Shown: positions 20,745-33,401 of the stretch, in pieces
Position numbering within the stretch: position 1 is the first letter of the stretch
How the letters are laid out: each line of letters starts with the position of its first letter
NCBI GenBank assembly: GCA_048772705.1
Contig: JBLWGC010000230.1
Span: forward strand, 1,054,001-1,118,000
Length of the DNA: 64,000 nt
Direction of reading: 5' to 3'
From: Leidyana gryllorum EB-2025a
Lineage: Eukaryota > Apicomplexa
Position numbers and translations under genes: made by a program
The notes under the pieces: model-generated
The model's database searches: none
Told to the model about the DNA's origin: nothing
The model's input: the letters and a program-made list of their open reading frames with translations, nothing else

Positions 20745-22382
20745 TTGCCAGATGGCCCTTTGCAGTGTCAAGCTGACATTTGGCGGCAACCAGCGCAACA
20801 GGGGCTGGTTTTCTCCTGGCGTAATACGCTGTTGCAGGGTGAATTGCTCAGACTCTTTGTTGTGGGTACACAATGGAAACTCTCGAAAGAGAAACTTGAA
20901 GAATTGATGACCCTTGTGCATGAGGCCCAATCCCTTAATGTGACACTCGAGCATCTCGGAGAGGGCAAAGCATCCTCCCTATCTGAATGGATCACTACAG
21001 CTCCGGTCATTGATGCACCGACTGTCAATTGTGATTTTGACGTCTCACCGGCTTTCTCCACTGAGGACGAGGTGGGTAAGTACTCACCCCACTGCACTTA
21101 ACATCCAATCCTAATCTATCAAAGATATGTTTGACCACCCAATTATGGGAATCTCAAGCCTTCCCGGTCGGCCGTCGTGAAGGTATCGTTTGCACCAAAA
21201 CACCAATCTCGGTGCTGAATCGACCACTTGCGCTACTCTTTGTTGTTGAAATCGCCGTCAGTAAGTCGCCCGCTCCAACCTCTCTCCTCTAAACCCCCTT
21301 CTCAGCGGCCCATCGTAACAAGTTGATGAAACCTTTACACATGTGTCTTACTCTGTACGATGTCAATGTAGCGACTCAAGTCGACGCCCGGAACTCTCTG
21401 GACCAAGCCAAAAACTACCCCCTCCCTTGGGAAGCTGGCGGCGATGTCAACCTCTCCAAGGTGAGTGTGCCATCCCCACTTCTTATCACACCTAACCTTC
21501 TCCCAACAGAACTTCGGCTTACTCACAGCCATGGAAGAAGAAGTGTCCATCATTGCAGAAACGCCTTCAACTGATGGCGAGAAAGAAGATGCGGTCGAGC
21601 TCAAGTGGCCCATCACCGTTGTACGTCCACTCACACTCACCACATCCCTCATTGGAGAGACAATGTTCGTCAAGATGGAGAATATGACCAGTGAGCGCCA
21701 GAGTTTCAATCACTCTCTCGACATCACGCTATCACCGCAGCGAGTGTCGACATCATCGTCGAGTCTGTCCACACCCGCTCCACCAGCTGTAACAGCCAAG
21801 ACTGCCTGCCAACCCGTTTAGCGCCCCGAGATCAATACTGTATTCCGTTGCAGCTTCATGCCGACATGGGCGCACAACAGCATCGAATACAACCTAAATG
21901 GCCTCCCCCTGATGGAGGTTTCTTAACCAGTATGGGGGGGTCCAAGACAGTCTTTCCTCTCAGCATAAAGTGGAGAATCGCGGATGGCTGTCCGGTTTCC
22001 GTTTGGGCGCAATTTGGTGCCGATTGTCAAACGGAAGCCCTGACTCCTGTTGAGATTCTCGCACATCGTAAGCCCGCTTTCCCACCCTCCCGCTCCACGT
22101 TGAGGGCTCGTAGGGGTCCAACGCAATCGAGGATCTAATAATCAGATCACTCTCAAGCTTACGATAATCAATCATGAGTTGGAAACCATCGATGCCTGGC
22201 TTCTTTTGGCTCGTAATCGAGAAGAAAAGTCTCTGGTCGATAACTATGTCGAAAAACTGCTGACATCATCTGCGACCTTTGATCGTCACGACTTGCTGAA
22301 CAGATTGGCCGATGTGCACGAATTCAGCCTCAGTGTTCCAAGACCAATGCTGAGCGTTCAACCAGCTCGACACTTGGGGTGA
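20745..22382 (+). CDS. Multi-exon beta-sandwich protein, possibly TRAPP-associated
   Basis: I could not assign a family with confidence. Exons joined by frame and splice signals run from about 20745 (start uncertain; MALCSV at 20751 lies in another frame) to about 21070, then 21126-21262, 21306-21462, 21511-21690, 21741-22068 and 22146-22382. They give a soluble protein of about 450 residues with alternating beta-strand patterns: FSWRNTLLQGELLRLFVVG, RPLALLFVVEIAV, WPITVVRPLTLTTSLIGET, SVDIIVESVH and SIKWRIADGCPVSVWAQ. Repeated beta-sandwich modules with a phrase like ISIKWR are found in TRAPPC13/TRAPPC14-type trafficking subunits, so a role in vesicle tethering is a guess. No signal peptide or membrane segment is seen. 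Confidence 0.4.
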
Positions 22383-22781
22383 GCCGGAAAGATTAGTTCA
22401 TCGTCTTCATGCGTATGCAATGTTCATTGGCGTTGGATCTGCTAATTATCGGCTGTTTGTTGAGGAATGATGTGTTGGATGCATTCGACTGATGCTTTCT
22501 TGACTGTGTGTCTCCATCTCCACGATTGCGCACGTGTGTGTGCTGCGAGTGGTAAGCAATGCTCGGTGCAGATTGATCCCAGCTGAAGGGTCACTGGAGA
22601 CTTCCATGGATTTTTACCACGCCACCGCCGGAGATGGGATGTTGGAACCCCCAGCCATGTTTTTGTGGGATTTGAGTAGCGGGCGCGTGTTTAGCGTGGC
22701 TCCTCGGTGTGTTTAGGTTTGTATGTGTGCTAGTTCAAAAGTTGCTGACTGCCTGACTGTGCTAGGGTGTGTGGAGGCTAC
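22383..22781. other. Spacer between convergent genes
   Basis: About 400 nt lie between the stops of the beta-sandwich gene and the G3BP-like gene. A 60-codon open frame (22534-22716) has no recognisable features. The stretch is TG-rich (TGTGTGTGC and similar) and must hold both 3' ends. Confidence 0.5.
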
Positions 22782-23915
22782 TCAGCGCTCTTTATTATCG
22801 TTGGGCTGCAAACTGGTACGCCGATCCGTATTCTGGATGCGGTTCCGCGGTCCACGGTTGAAGGGGCGTCCCAGCGAACGGTTGTGAGCTGGCGAGGGGC
22901 CTTTGGGGGATTCGTGAACAGCAGACCGGGAGTTGGAGCCAGTTTGGGAGCTGAATGGCCTATTACGATAGAACGCATTGGGAGCTCGTTTCTCTCGATC
23001 ATAACTGGGTGAAACTCGGACCTGTGTCTTGAAGAGATCCAAAGCCCGTTGTTGAACCAACAGATTAGTGGTTTCGGGTGAATCAAGATGGATGAAGAAG
23101 TAGGAGTAGCGTGGGTCGGTGTGGTTGAAGGACCTCGGTTTGGTAACACTGACACAGGACCCATTACCGCCCAGGTTGCGGATCACTCCGGTTATGTTCT
23201 CGATTAACTGATCATCAGGGACTTCCGGGCCGAAACCAGGGGCAGCGTGGAGGGTGCAAGCCGTCTTAGCTTTGTCATGCGGTTTTTGAGGTTCGGGCGC
23301 CGGCTCGGTGGCACGAGGAGGCTCAGAAACTCGCGGTATATGTTCCACCGGTTTGGCGACAGGGGGACTTGCCGATTGTTGGAGTTGAGCCGGATTTGTA
23401 GCTAAGTTGACTACCTTGAGCACATGCAAATACTCGTTGGCGATCTTGAGCTCAGGTACCGCCCCGTAATGAGCCTTGGGGGGTGGAGCGTACGAGATGA
23501 AGTGAACGAAGGGGCTCTGAACGAAACCGCCCGGAGCATCCTCTTGGACGATCCATACACGACCTTTGGCAAACAGAACCAGTCCAAAGGATGTCGTTGG
23601 TGATGACTGTGGATGGAGGGCCTCGACCTTAAACCGAGAACCGCGGAACCGGTCAGCTGTTGGCGACTGAAAGTACTCGACTATCTCGTGACGACCCGAA
23701 ATGTAGACGGCATCCATATTCAACTCTTGTCCGGTAACTATGATCTCCGCGTCCTCCAAGTACAAAGGAACCAATCGATTAGGGTCATCGGACAACTTGG
23801 TGTAATATCCTTGCAGGAGCTGTTCTGCCATGTTGATCAAGGACTGCTGGCGTGACGGAGCGCCCTCCGTCTGCAGCGAAACCGGGATGTAGTCTTCCGG
23901 GCCCTCATCGTGCAT
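22782..23915 (-). CDS. G3BP-like NTF2-domain and RRM RNA-binding protein
   Basis: It is a single exon of 377 residues from the ATG at 23915. Residues about 18-140 form an NTF2-like domain: QLLQGYYTKLSDDPNRLVPLY, SGRHEIVEYF and SPFVHFISY, and EYLHVLKV follow the usual helix, strand and cleft order. A Pro-rich linker follows, then an RRM-like segment (IENITGVIRNLGG, YSYFFIHLDSPE) and an Arg/Asn/Ser-rich tail resembling RGG regions. The same architecture is found in G3BP/Rasputin proteins, which bind mRNA and nucleate stress granules. The start codon is 131 nt from the divergent SEN1 start. The family call is fairly strong; function in this organism is inferred. Confidence 0.75.
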   Translation of the reverse strand: MHDEGPEDYIPVSLQTEGAPSRQQSLINMAEQLLQGYYTKLSDDPNRLVPLYLEDAEIIVTGQELNMDAVYISGRHEIVEYFQSPTADRFRGSRFKVEALHPQSSPTTSFGLVLFAKGRVWIVQEDAPGGFVQSPFVHFISYAPPPKAHYGAVPELKIANEYLHVLKVVNLATNPAQLQQSASPPVAKPVEHIPRVSEPPRATEPAPEPQKPHDKAKTACTLHAAPGFGPEVPDDQLIENITGVIRNLGGNGSCVSVTKPRSFNHTDPRYSYFFIHLDSPETTNLLVQQRALDLFKTQVRVSPSYDREKRAPNAFYRNRPFSSQTGSNSRSAVHESPKGPSPAHNRSLGRPFNRGPRNRIQNTDRRTSLQPNDNKER

Positions 23916-24046
23916 CGGAAAAAACAAGAAATATCCGCCACAAGCCTGTCTGACTGTGACTCAAAAATTACCCCCCACAGTCGGACGGACCAGCTTAGCC
24001 AGTCAGCCCAGCAAAAACGCCGCCAAAAAGGGACCATGTGCGCCGA

Positions 24047-27000
24047 ATGGTGACGCCGCAGGCACTGGAGCAAGGCTGCCTCAGGACATTCACGTCCTTT
24101 AGTCATCCACTATTCGTCGCATCCTCATTAGAAGCTTACCTTGATGTCACCAACTTTGAGGACGACGATGCCCTCGCTCAAGTCATTCATGGTGCCTGCC
24201 GGGACCTCTCAAACGCCGCTCACATTTGCGAGTAAGTCTCTCATTACCTTTGCCTGCTGCTGCTGCTATCCCAACTACACTACGGCTACGCTGACATTGA
24301 GAGAACTCTGCTCTGCAAACTCGCTCGCCGTCGCTAGTCGAGTCTTCTGCAATGCTACGCCATGTCTCTCTGCGTCATGACCTTTGCTCTACTATCTGGA
24401 TGTGTGTGCCACACACTTTGCTATGCAATGATTCTTGTGTTGCTCAGGCCTTCTTCGGCACTGGCGTTACGCAGATTTTGCTACGCTTTCGTGTTTGACT
24501 CTGAAGCGGTTGAGAAAATCCAGCGTTACGTTTCGGCGAATTTCCTGTCCAAGTGCCCCAAGTGTTTAGCGGCCTATGCGGCAGCTCGGGACCAAACTCT
24601 CAAGTTGTCAAATGAGACATTTGATGAAGATTCTGTGGAAGCATTGACACATACAATCCAGGCGTATGATCGACAGCGGTTGAGAACGAACGTGGCTGCA
24701 GCGGTGGCGGCACAGACGGGAACGGTGTTGGAAGAGGAAACGCTTGAGGCTACTGTTTTCGAGTTGTGGCAAGTAGCATACGACTGGTTGACTGAGAATG
24801 AGATTGAGCCGATGTTGATGTTTATGCATTCGTATCCGGATGTCATAGTCGATAGAACGGTAGAGTTGTACAAGAAGTATCCCGCCGAAGTATTACCACT
24901 GCTTCTCTTCAAACTCCTCTCTCCCAACAAGGCAATACGAGAGGTTTCGGTGCGGGCTTTGAGAGTGCTCACGGATCGGCCGGACTTCAAATGCGCAGCA
25001 CTCGACAGCATCGCCTCCCAAGTTTGTCTGACTTACACAGCGGAGATGTTGGAGTTTCCGGAAGTTATGGACGCCTCAACTATGACTTTGATGCTCACGG
25101 CGGTGAGCAAGGCTTTCCATCGTAACCTGTTGGGTAGCGCGAGTGGCACTGCTGCTTGGCTGCTCAGTCTGCAGAAGTTTGTGCATTGTCTGTGCAAATA
25201 TCTGCTGAATAGCCTGCAGAATGCCGAGGCTCAGTTACTCAAAGGTCCCGACGCGCTGACAGTTGGATTTGCGGTGATGCGATTCCTGCACATACTGTGT
25301 GATAGTCGGATCTTACAAAAGATGGACGGCGAATTAGGGGGAGGTCACAAGTTGCTGGAAGATGGGTTGCAGCTAATGCAGTTGTTAGCCGAACTGGCTG
25401 AAGAGCAGCCTCTGACTGTTGACCCAGGCCGCTGTACTCTGGCTGTGGGGACGTATCAAACGCTCTACACATTGTGTATATTGGGATCAGCTGGAGGACT
25501 CACAGAGTTCAATGCTCCTCCGCCTGCATTGGTGAAGATTATCCAGACATTGCGACACGCGACGTTGATCATGTCATTGAGACCGACAGTTTTAGTCACC
25601 AGCGCATGGGACAACGGGTGTGAGAAACTGACTTTAATGCCGAGTCATTTGCCCGTTCAAGACGAGCAGTTGTCTTTGGCTCATCTCAAGTCTCACTTTC
25701 AAGTTGCTCTATTGGCAGCTGTACGATTTGAGAGCCAAATAGTCGGACGGGGTCGCTCTACTGGTACTCCCACCGGCGCTGGGGGCGATCCTCGTGAGAG
25801 TGGGACGTATGAGCACGGGCGTTGCGCTTTGCAAGACAGTGGCATATGTGAGCACGTTCTCTCTGACTGTGCAGCAGCATTCTTGGACGTCATTGACGAG
25901 AGAGTGCCCACGAGCCCAGGAAGGAAAGAGGCGGTCTTCAAGGCGTTCTGTGATGTATCCATTTGGTTTTTGACTGCTTTCGCGGACGACTATCTGAGCT
26001 GGCAGCTACTTCTCTCCGCGTACATCGCCGCCAAGACTAACGTTCACCTTGCGACTGTCAAGAAAGAAGGCGCTGCACCTGCCAGTGGAAGTACTTCGCC
26101 GAGCTCTGACATTGAAACGCTCAGTCAAACATTGTTGGTGACCCAAGTGGCCTATCCTCGACAACCCCGTCCTCTCTTAGAGCTTCCACTGCAAAAAGGA
26201 GGCGAGGTGGGCGAGGCTCTGCTGGATTTGGTGAACGGTACTCCCAATTGTTTCCATGCGGCAACGGCTTTGCGACGTCTCCTCCCAATACTTCTGTTCA
26301 AGACACATCACCAAGAAGCCTTTTGCGAGTCTCTCATGGAGACACTGCTCATTCAGTTGACAGAGTTCGCGATTATGCCTTTGTATCACGCCCGTCTGCT
26401 GAACTTTTACCGCAAAGTGGAGACTCACGTCAAGTGGCAGGGGATCGACATGGACACTGTGCCTTTGTTGGACAAACAGCTGGACGCCCTCCTGTCTTTC
26501 GAGCCAACAGTCACCGAGATTATGGACCTTTTGTACGGGATGGTTGCTTTCGTTTTCCGCTATCTAACCGAACGGCTGAAGGTGTGGGCGATGAGCCAAG
26601 AAGGAGCTGCGGCTGGAGGAGGAGCCTTGGAGAATTGTGGAGCTCTGCCCGTCACTGAATGCTCTCTGGTCAACACACCGCTGAGTTTCACAGAGATTGG
26701 AAAGGTCGGTAGAACAACCTTAGACGAAGCTGAGAAGTTACGAGTCAGTCGAGCCTTCTTGGCTGGCGCTATGTGCTCTGCTGACTTTAGTGTTTCGGTG
26801 ATGCAATTGGGAGTCTTAGCCTTCCCCTTAGCCACGGCCTCATGGCCGAGTGAGGTGAAGAGAGAACTCGTCCATCTGTTCGGTATCCTATGCTACTCGG
26901 GTACCAGCCACTGTCTGCTGGGCCCTCGATGCTCCAATCTGCCAAATTCTGTCATGCCGGTTGTCGGGGTCCCTGCGGACGCCGACCTGCTCAAGTACCT

Positions 27001-30000
27001 GGGAGCATTGTTGGTGGCGAGTCCCAAGATGCGCGACGAGCAAGCCTGTATGCTCAGCGGGATAGACCTATGCATTGAGCAACAGTTCGAATGGATGACG
27101 TGGCCCATCAGTTACTGCCCCAGTACAGACAAGGTTCCTCCGGTCTGCGCACTGGAGACTCTCTTTGTCCCAGCCGTGTACGCCAAAGGGCCTCTATGGT
27201 TCTTGCGGGGTATAATGCCAACACTGGAGACTTTGGTCGACGAGTTCATTGGAAGCCACGTCCTCGACCAAGTTGAGTCTGTGCAGAACGCGTTTGTATC
27301 GATGGAGCGATCCATGTGGGTGGTGATGATCGAAGCGTTGCGAGCGGGTCCTCTGACAGGCGCGATCCCCGAAGACTCAAAGTTCTCTCCTGCCGAGCTA
27401 TCGTTGGTGCGAGACGCCTACAACTTCAACGACTGCTATCTCTGTTTATTCACCTTCCTCGAGCGATTCTTCCCGCATGTTGAGAAACATGTGAGAAATC
27501 AAGAAAGCGCAGCAATGCGGCCCTGTATAGAGGTACACTTGGCAAATCTCCGGCAGGCGTCGTCCTGGGGAGAATGTTTGGCACGGTGGGGTCGCGCGGG
27601 ACAGGCGCTCGCCATCCGGTACGGCATGCAGAAACTCAAACAAACGCAGGAACAAGCTGAGGAGCAATGGTCGGCAACAGATCTGGGCCAAAGTATTCGA
27701 CAGACATGTAGGAGTCTCGCCAACTTGCTGGGAACCATCAAACGTATGTACCCGAATGATCTCAAAGTACTCCCGCGTGATCTGCTGAATCTGGCCAAGG
27801 GTCTCGTGATCTATCTCAACCCTCCAGCTACAACTGTGAATACGCAAGCCAAGACCCAAAACAAGTCTGAGACCACACCAGTACTCAAAGGTCAAAAAGG
27901 TGGCGACATTAGCGCCAATGAAGACGATTCTGCCTCGGAAGTCAAGTCAAGCACTACTTCCAAACGGAGTCTCCCTCGCCAGATGGAGTCAGGAAAAGAT
28001 AGTGGCTCAGAAGTTGGAGGGTCTCGCAAGGTCACACCCGCCAGCAACAACCTCCTTCGCATGGCAGCCGGACTCAACAATCAGTCCAAACCCAGAGAGT
28101 CGCTTATCAGTAAATTGATGCCCGGACAAAAGAGTAAGTTGGCTCCCATTCACGTCACTCTCCATCCATCTCCCACGCAGAAAGAGCGCCCAAAGGTTTC
28201 GACATCGCTTTGGAGATGATGAATCAGTGGAATCAGCAAGAAGGACGACTGGGAGCCCGCAAGACGGTCGCTTTGAAGCCAACAAGTTTGAGAGGAAAGA
28301 TAATGATGCCAGGAGAGAACGCTCCTGGCAAAACCGACGGCTCAAAGATCAAAACAGTTCTTCTGGATGCCAAAGGAAAGGCCGAAGATAAGAAGCCAGC
28401 AGGCCCTCAACGTAAGCTAATAATATACGCCGCCTCGAATCAATCCAATAACTAAATACACAGTTCGGAAATTGACTGCGGAGCAGAAGCAAGAAGCAAT
28501 GGGGAAAGCCAAATTGGGAGTGCAGATGATGTTGCAGCAAATTCTCGAATGGGATTTCGGCAACTTGGATAAATATGAGCTCCCAGAGCTACAACAACTA
28601 CCTGAAAGACTGCCCCTCACCTTCGATGATGCCGAAGCCTTCAGAGAGTAAGCGACCACATTCTCGGCACCACTCCCCGTTCTATGTCTTCTTCTTCAGG
28701 TACTTCAAGCCGCTCGTACTCGAAGAGTGCAGATGCGCAATGTTGCAAGAACGGATGGAGCGTAAACTCGAAGCCTCTCTCATCGTCATCGCCAAAGCTA
28801 CGGTTTCATCCAATTGGATGTTGGCAACGGCAAAGTGTGGGAAACGAAAGCGCCAGACTGCACAGCAAGCAGGAGATCAACAATACATGATGGGACCTGG
28901 AGATGCCGAGCGTGCTATATTAAATGCTCATCACCATGTAGGTCTCCAAGATTTCTCTCCTCATCGAAACGCCTTCTCAGGAACTGGAAATCCTGCCGCT
29001 TCGCAAACACGATCTGGTGATGCTCATCCCCATAAATTCCATTGTCAATCCCAACAATCCCTATGAAGGGAAGTTGCTTGGTGACATGCAAACACCCCCT
29101 CCGGAGGGGTACTTTGTAGCTGTGGTTGAGAAGACCGATTCATCCGAGGAACGCTTCGATCCCGCAGACCTGACGCAGTGTCGACTGAGGTTCCCGCGTA
29201 CACCTCCGGCTGGTGCCGCCCAATTGGGTAGAGTAAGTACTCCGTGCTTGGAAATCGCCGCACATCGACCTAACCTCAGCTTCCTGCCTCTGCCGTTACC
29301 ATTGCCTCAGCTTGGCTCGCCTTCCCAATCGCCAGTCTCACAACTTCAGTCCGAGAATTTCAGTCACTCTTCACCGCTTGCTTCTCACCAGTATTCGACT
29401 TCATATTGCGTCCAAGCAAATATGGGGTCAAGCGGACGGCCAATAAACACGGACGAACATCCAGTGACAGTGAAAAGGAATTTCGCCGACGTCTTGACGC
29501 TCGAAAGCTCCCTGAAGGTCTACCCCTGCCACAGCTCGCAACCACCTGCAATATGAATACTTCACAGGTAATTACACACACTTTGCGCGCACTTGTGATG
29601 CGTCTCCTGGGATGGTGTACTATGGGTCTTTTGATGGACTGCCAATCAATTGTGCCTTTTGCAGACCGCTGCCATAAAGCACGCTCTGACAGCCGACTAC
29701 GGAGTGGCACTCTTGCAAGGTCCTCCTGGTACGGGTAAGACGAAGACGCTGCTTGCCATTATCGCGGCAATCTTCGCGATGAGTGGTCGCTCTGGGAGTG
29801 GCGAGGGTGGCTCGTGGCTGAACAAGAAAGTCCTGATTTGTGCTCCATCGAATGCGGCTGTGGATGAAATTGCGGCACGTATCCTAAAAGAAGGCGTTCC
29901 AAGAGTACGAGATAAGGAGAGCGGGCCAATCTTCCCAAGTTGCTTACGTGTGGGTAATCCGGCACGTATCACCCGGGAAGAGGTTCGGGCCATCAGTTTG

Positions 30001-33000
30001 GAGGAAAGATTGTCGACGGAGAATCAGAACGTCAAGGAGAAGAAGCAGGAGAATTTGAAGGATGAGCTTCAAAAGATTAGTACCCGATTGGATGAGATCG
30101 AGGAGGAACTTAAGGCTCACAGTCTGGCAACTGAGTTGTCGTCTGACTTGATCGCGGCTGGGGGCCACGCAACCACCCGCAGCAACGCACCCGCTTATGC
30201 CGAGTTACAGACAGAACGACGGAACCTGCTGACCGCGAGAAAGAAACTCAAGGAAGGGTACCAAGGGGATATGAAACAGAGTAAAAGTCGTGTTAAGGAT
30301 GGCCACCTGAAGAACACTGATCTCTTCTTTGCCACCCTATCAGGAAGTGCAAGCGATCTGCTGACTTCTGTTGAGTTTGAGTATGTGATTGTGGATGAAG
30401 CCGCTCAAGCGGTCGAGCTGTCTGGACTCATACCTCTCCGGCACGAGATTTCCAAACTAATTCTCATCGGTGATCCCCAGCAGTTACCTGCTACAGTGTT
30501 GAGTGCGAGTGCCAAGAAGTTCAATTACGAAAGGAGTCTGTTCCAGCGTTTACAGCTGACAGGAGTTGATGTTGTTATGCTGTCCACTCAGTATCGTATG
30601 CGTCCTGAGATTTCAGCCTTCCCTTCCCTTCACTTCTACCAAGGCAAATTGGAGAATGACAAGTCTGTTATTCTCCGGCAACCCATGTCCTTTCACTACG
30701 AGTTCAAAAGCTTATTTGGGCCCTTCAAATTCTTCGACATCCCGTCTCAAGAGTCTCGTCACGCTCTCAATCAATCTCTCTGCAACAAGGACGAGGCCGC
30801 ATTCATCCTTCATCTCATCATGTTGTTGGCCAGATACTATGTAACCAAGAGTGGGGAACCCGCGCCAGCTGACGGGGCTCAAGCCGCGGGCGCTCCTGCG
30901 GCTCCGGCGACACCTGCAGCTCAGACCTTGCGTCTCGAAGATATCGCGGTGGTAACTCCCTACAAACAGCAGGTGATGGAGATGCAAAGGCTGCTCAAGT
31001 CGCAAAAGAACACTTTGGACAAGTTCAGCACACAGAGTGTTGAGGTGTGTACCATCGATTCTTTCCAGGGAAGAGAGAAGAAGATTATCATATTCAGCTG
31101 TGTCAGAAGTCTCGCTCAAGCAGCAGCTAACCTCGGGTCTGATTGGGATCTGGATGAAGACGATGACGAAATGGGAGATGAACCGCACCATGGAATATCT
31201 AATCGGCCTCCCCCTCACAAGGGACACTCGGCACCCAGTATCGGTTTCGTTGCTGATATTCGACGTCTAAACGTCGCGATCACCCGTGCCCGAGATGCTT
31301 TGTGGATTGTCGGTAACAGCCGGACCCTCAAAGCTCACGAGACATGGGCCAGTCTTATAAGGCACGCCAAAAATCAAGCCACTCCACTGGCTGCCTCGCC
31401 CAGCGTTGGGCCGAGCACAGCGAATGCCACGTCCTCTCCCGTTCGGAGCGTACCTGACCCTCCTGTTTTGGACAATCTCAGCACTGTCGACAGATCCTCT
31501 TTCATTGACGTGCGCAGAACTGTCGATGTCGTGCGACAACAAATGGCAGGTGTAAGATTACCCCCCCAGCCGAACTATATATCCTCTCAAATGGTCGGAT
31601 GGTTCTTCGGTCTCTTGGAACAGAGATTCTTAAGGTTCAGAGAAGCCATCAACAAGCAGCCTATGCCTTCAGCTCAGACCGCTCCACGGAATAACAAGCG
31701 ACCCCAGGCCATGCTCGAGTCATTGCTCACCTCCCCCAATGGTGGTGGTGAAGATCCCCCGGCCAAAATGCAAAAGACGACGTCCAAACCGTCTGCCACG
31801 CCTCCCAACGCAAACCCCTGGCAGCAGCAGCAAGTTCCACCACAGCAACCCCAACCCATGCAACAGCCACCACACAATCGCAATCACACGCAACCACTTC
31901 AACAGCAAGCCGCCCCCCTGTTACCTGGCGGCTATCACGGTCAAGCTCAAGGCCAGCAATATCCACATCCGCGGCATAGAATGCCCACAATGCCTCCGCC
32001 AACTAAATTGGGCCAACCCCCACCTTCTCCAATGCGAGTGCAAAGACTTCCTACTCCCCAACCCACCACAGCCGCCGCGGGTCCATTGAGACCCCCGAGC
32101 TTGCAGCAAGGCTACGGCGGAGGTCCGCCTACTGCAGCTCCTCAGTTTGCCCCCGGACCCGGTCCGCATACTCCGCAACCACAGGCAACTGCCCCTTCTT
32201 CTCAACACTTGACTGGACAGATGGCGTCCACACCACAAGGCCACCACCCTCACTACGCAACGGGCCCCCCCATGAAACCGTATGGGCCGTCTGGTGGAGG
32301 AGACCCACAAAACGGACGCTATACCCCATCCGGCCCGCCGGAACAACAGCACTACAGGCCGCCTGGACGGCCTCCGATGCAAGTTCATAATGGCGGCGGC
32401 GGTCCGCAGAACCACCACTATGGTCCGCCCCCTGGTCAAGCCCACAGCTCTTCTTATGGAGGCCCACCACCAGCGAGTGGACCCTACAGTTCTGGAGCGA
32501 ACGCTCCGTGGGGTTCGCAGCCGTACAACTCGGGTGGAAGTGTTTCTCAGGGTCCGTTGTCGGGCCAGCAACATTATGCTACTGGAGACGGTCATGGAAA
32601 TAATAATATGGCGTACGCTCCAGGAGGCCCACCGAATCAGTCGGCCGCCCCACCGTATGCCACAAATAACGCTTATCATCAACAGTATGCACCTCCTGGG
32701 CCCGGCCGGCCGCCAAGTGCTGCGAATTATGCTAACGCCATGGGGAATCCAAGTTCGGCACCCCAATATTTAAATGCTGGGGGAGGGTCACAATCTAGCA
32801 ATCCTCAGTATGCAACAGGAGGGCCCAACAATCATCCATATGCCACTGGCCAGTACAACGCACCGCATGGCAACCACGGTCAGTTTGTAAATGGTGATGC
32901 ACCGCAATCTAGTGGGAAGGGGTACCAAGCGCCATATCCGGTTCCCTCCAACACCGGGCAACAGCAGCAAAGTGCCAGTGTGAATGGGGTTTCCAACCGG

Positions 33001-33366
33001 TACCGCGGACCACCTCCAGCAGCTCAATACGCAACAGGGTATGTGCAAAGGCCAGAGGTTGTGTCTGCGTACCGTCCACCCAGTCATGTCCCAACGTCAA
33101 GCGCGCCTCCAAACTACTCGACAGGAGACGCTCAACCCTACCGTCCCCCGCACGGCGGTAACAGCAGTGCTAGCAGTCAACAGTATCCTCAATCTAGCGG
33201 TTCGGGCGACTACGGCAACAAGCATGGCGAATCCTCAAATCAGAAGATAACAATGCAATGGGGTGCTTCGGCGCCGCCCCAGTGGGCAGGGCAGCAGTCG
33301 TCGGCTCCATCTGGGGCTGGGTGGCCGAAGCCCGAACCGCAGGGCTCGTGGCAGTCGTATCGGTGA
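24047..33366 (+). CDS. SEN1/senataxin-like superfamily 1 RNA/DNA helicase with prion-like tail
   Basis: Eight exons (24047-24231, 24448-28133, 28181-28411, 28464-28647, 28700-28937, 28981-29227, 29311-29567, 29665-33366) join in frame into 2909 residues. The first 1300 residues are a helical-repeat N-terminal region as in Sen1. A Lys/Ser-rich linker and the stalk region with SLTTSVREFQSLFTACFSP precede the UPF1-like helicase core. Core motifs: GPPGTGKT (I), APSNAAVDEI (Ia), DEAAQA (II), GDPQQLPATV (III), QYRMRPEIS (IV), IDSFQGREKK (V), NVAITRARDALW (VI). Sen1 unwinds RNA:DNA hybrids and ends noncoding transcription. The last 700 residues are Gln/Pro/Gly/Tyr-rich and probably disordered. The start is the first in-frame ATG. 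Confidence 0.9.
31790..33360 (+). repeat. Degenerate YATG/QQYA low-complexity repeat in the SEN1 tail
   Basis: The coding sequence repeats short Tyr-containing units: HYATGPP, HYATGDG, QYATGGP, PYATGQ, QYATGYV and NYSTGD, spaced by Pro, Gly, Gln and Asn. Tyr-rich, charge-poor tails of this type are typical of phase-separating domains. The unit is conserved at the protein level but degenerate in DNA. Confidence 0.7.
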
Positions 33367-33401
33367 AGATCGCACACATAAAATTGTGGAATTTTTGCTT
33401 G

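Noticed and set aside
31921-32766. A 281-codon minus-strand frame in the SEN1 tail
   Set aside because: Antisense of low-complexity Pro/Gly/Gln codons; Arg/Val/Trp-rich with no recognisable feature.
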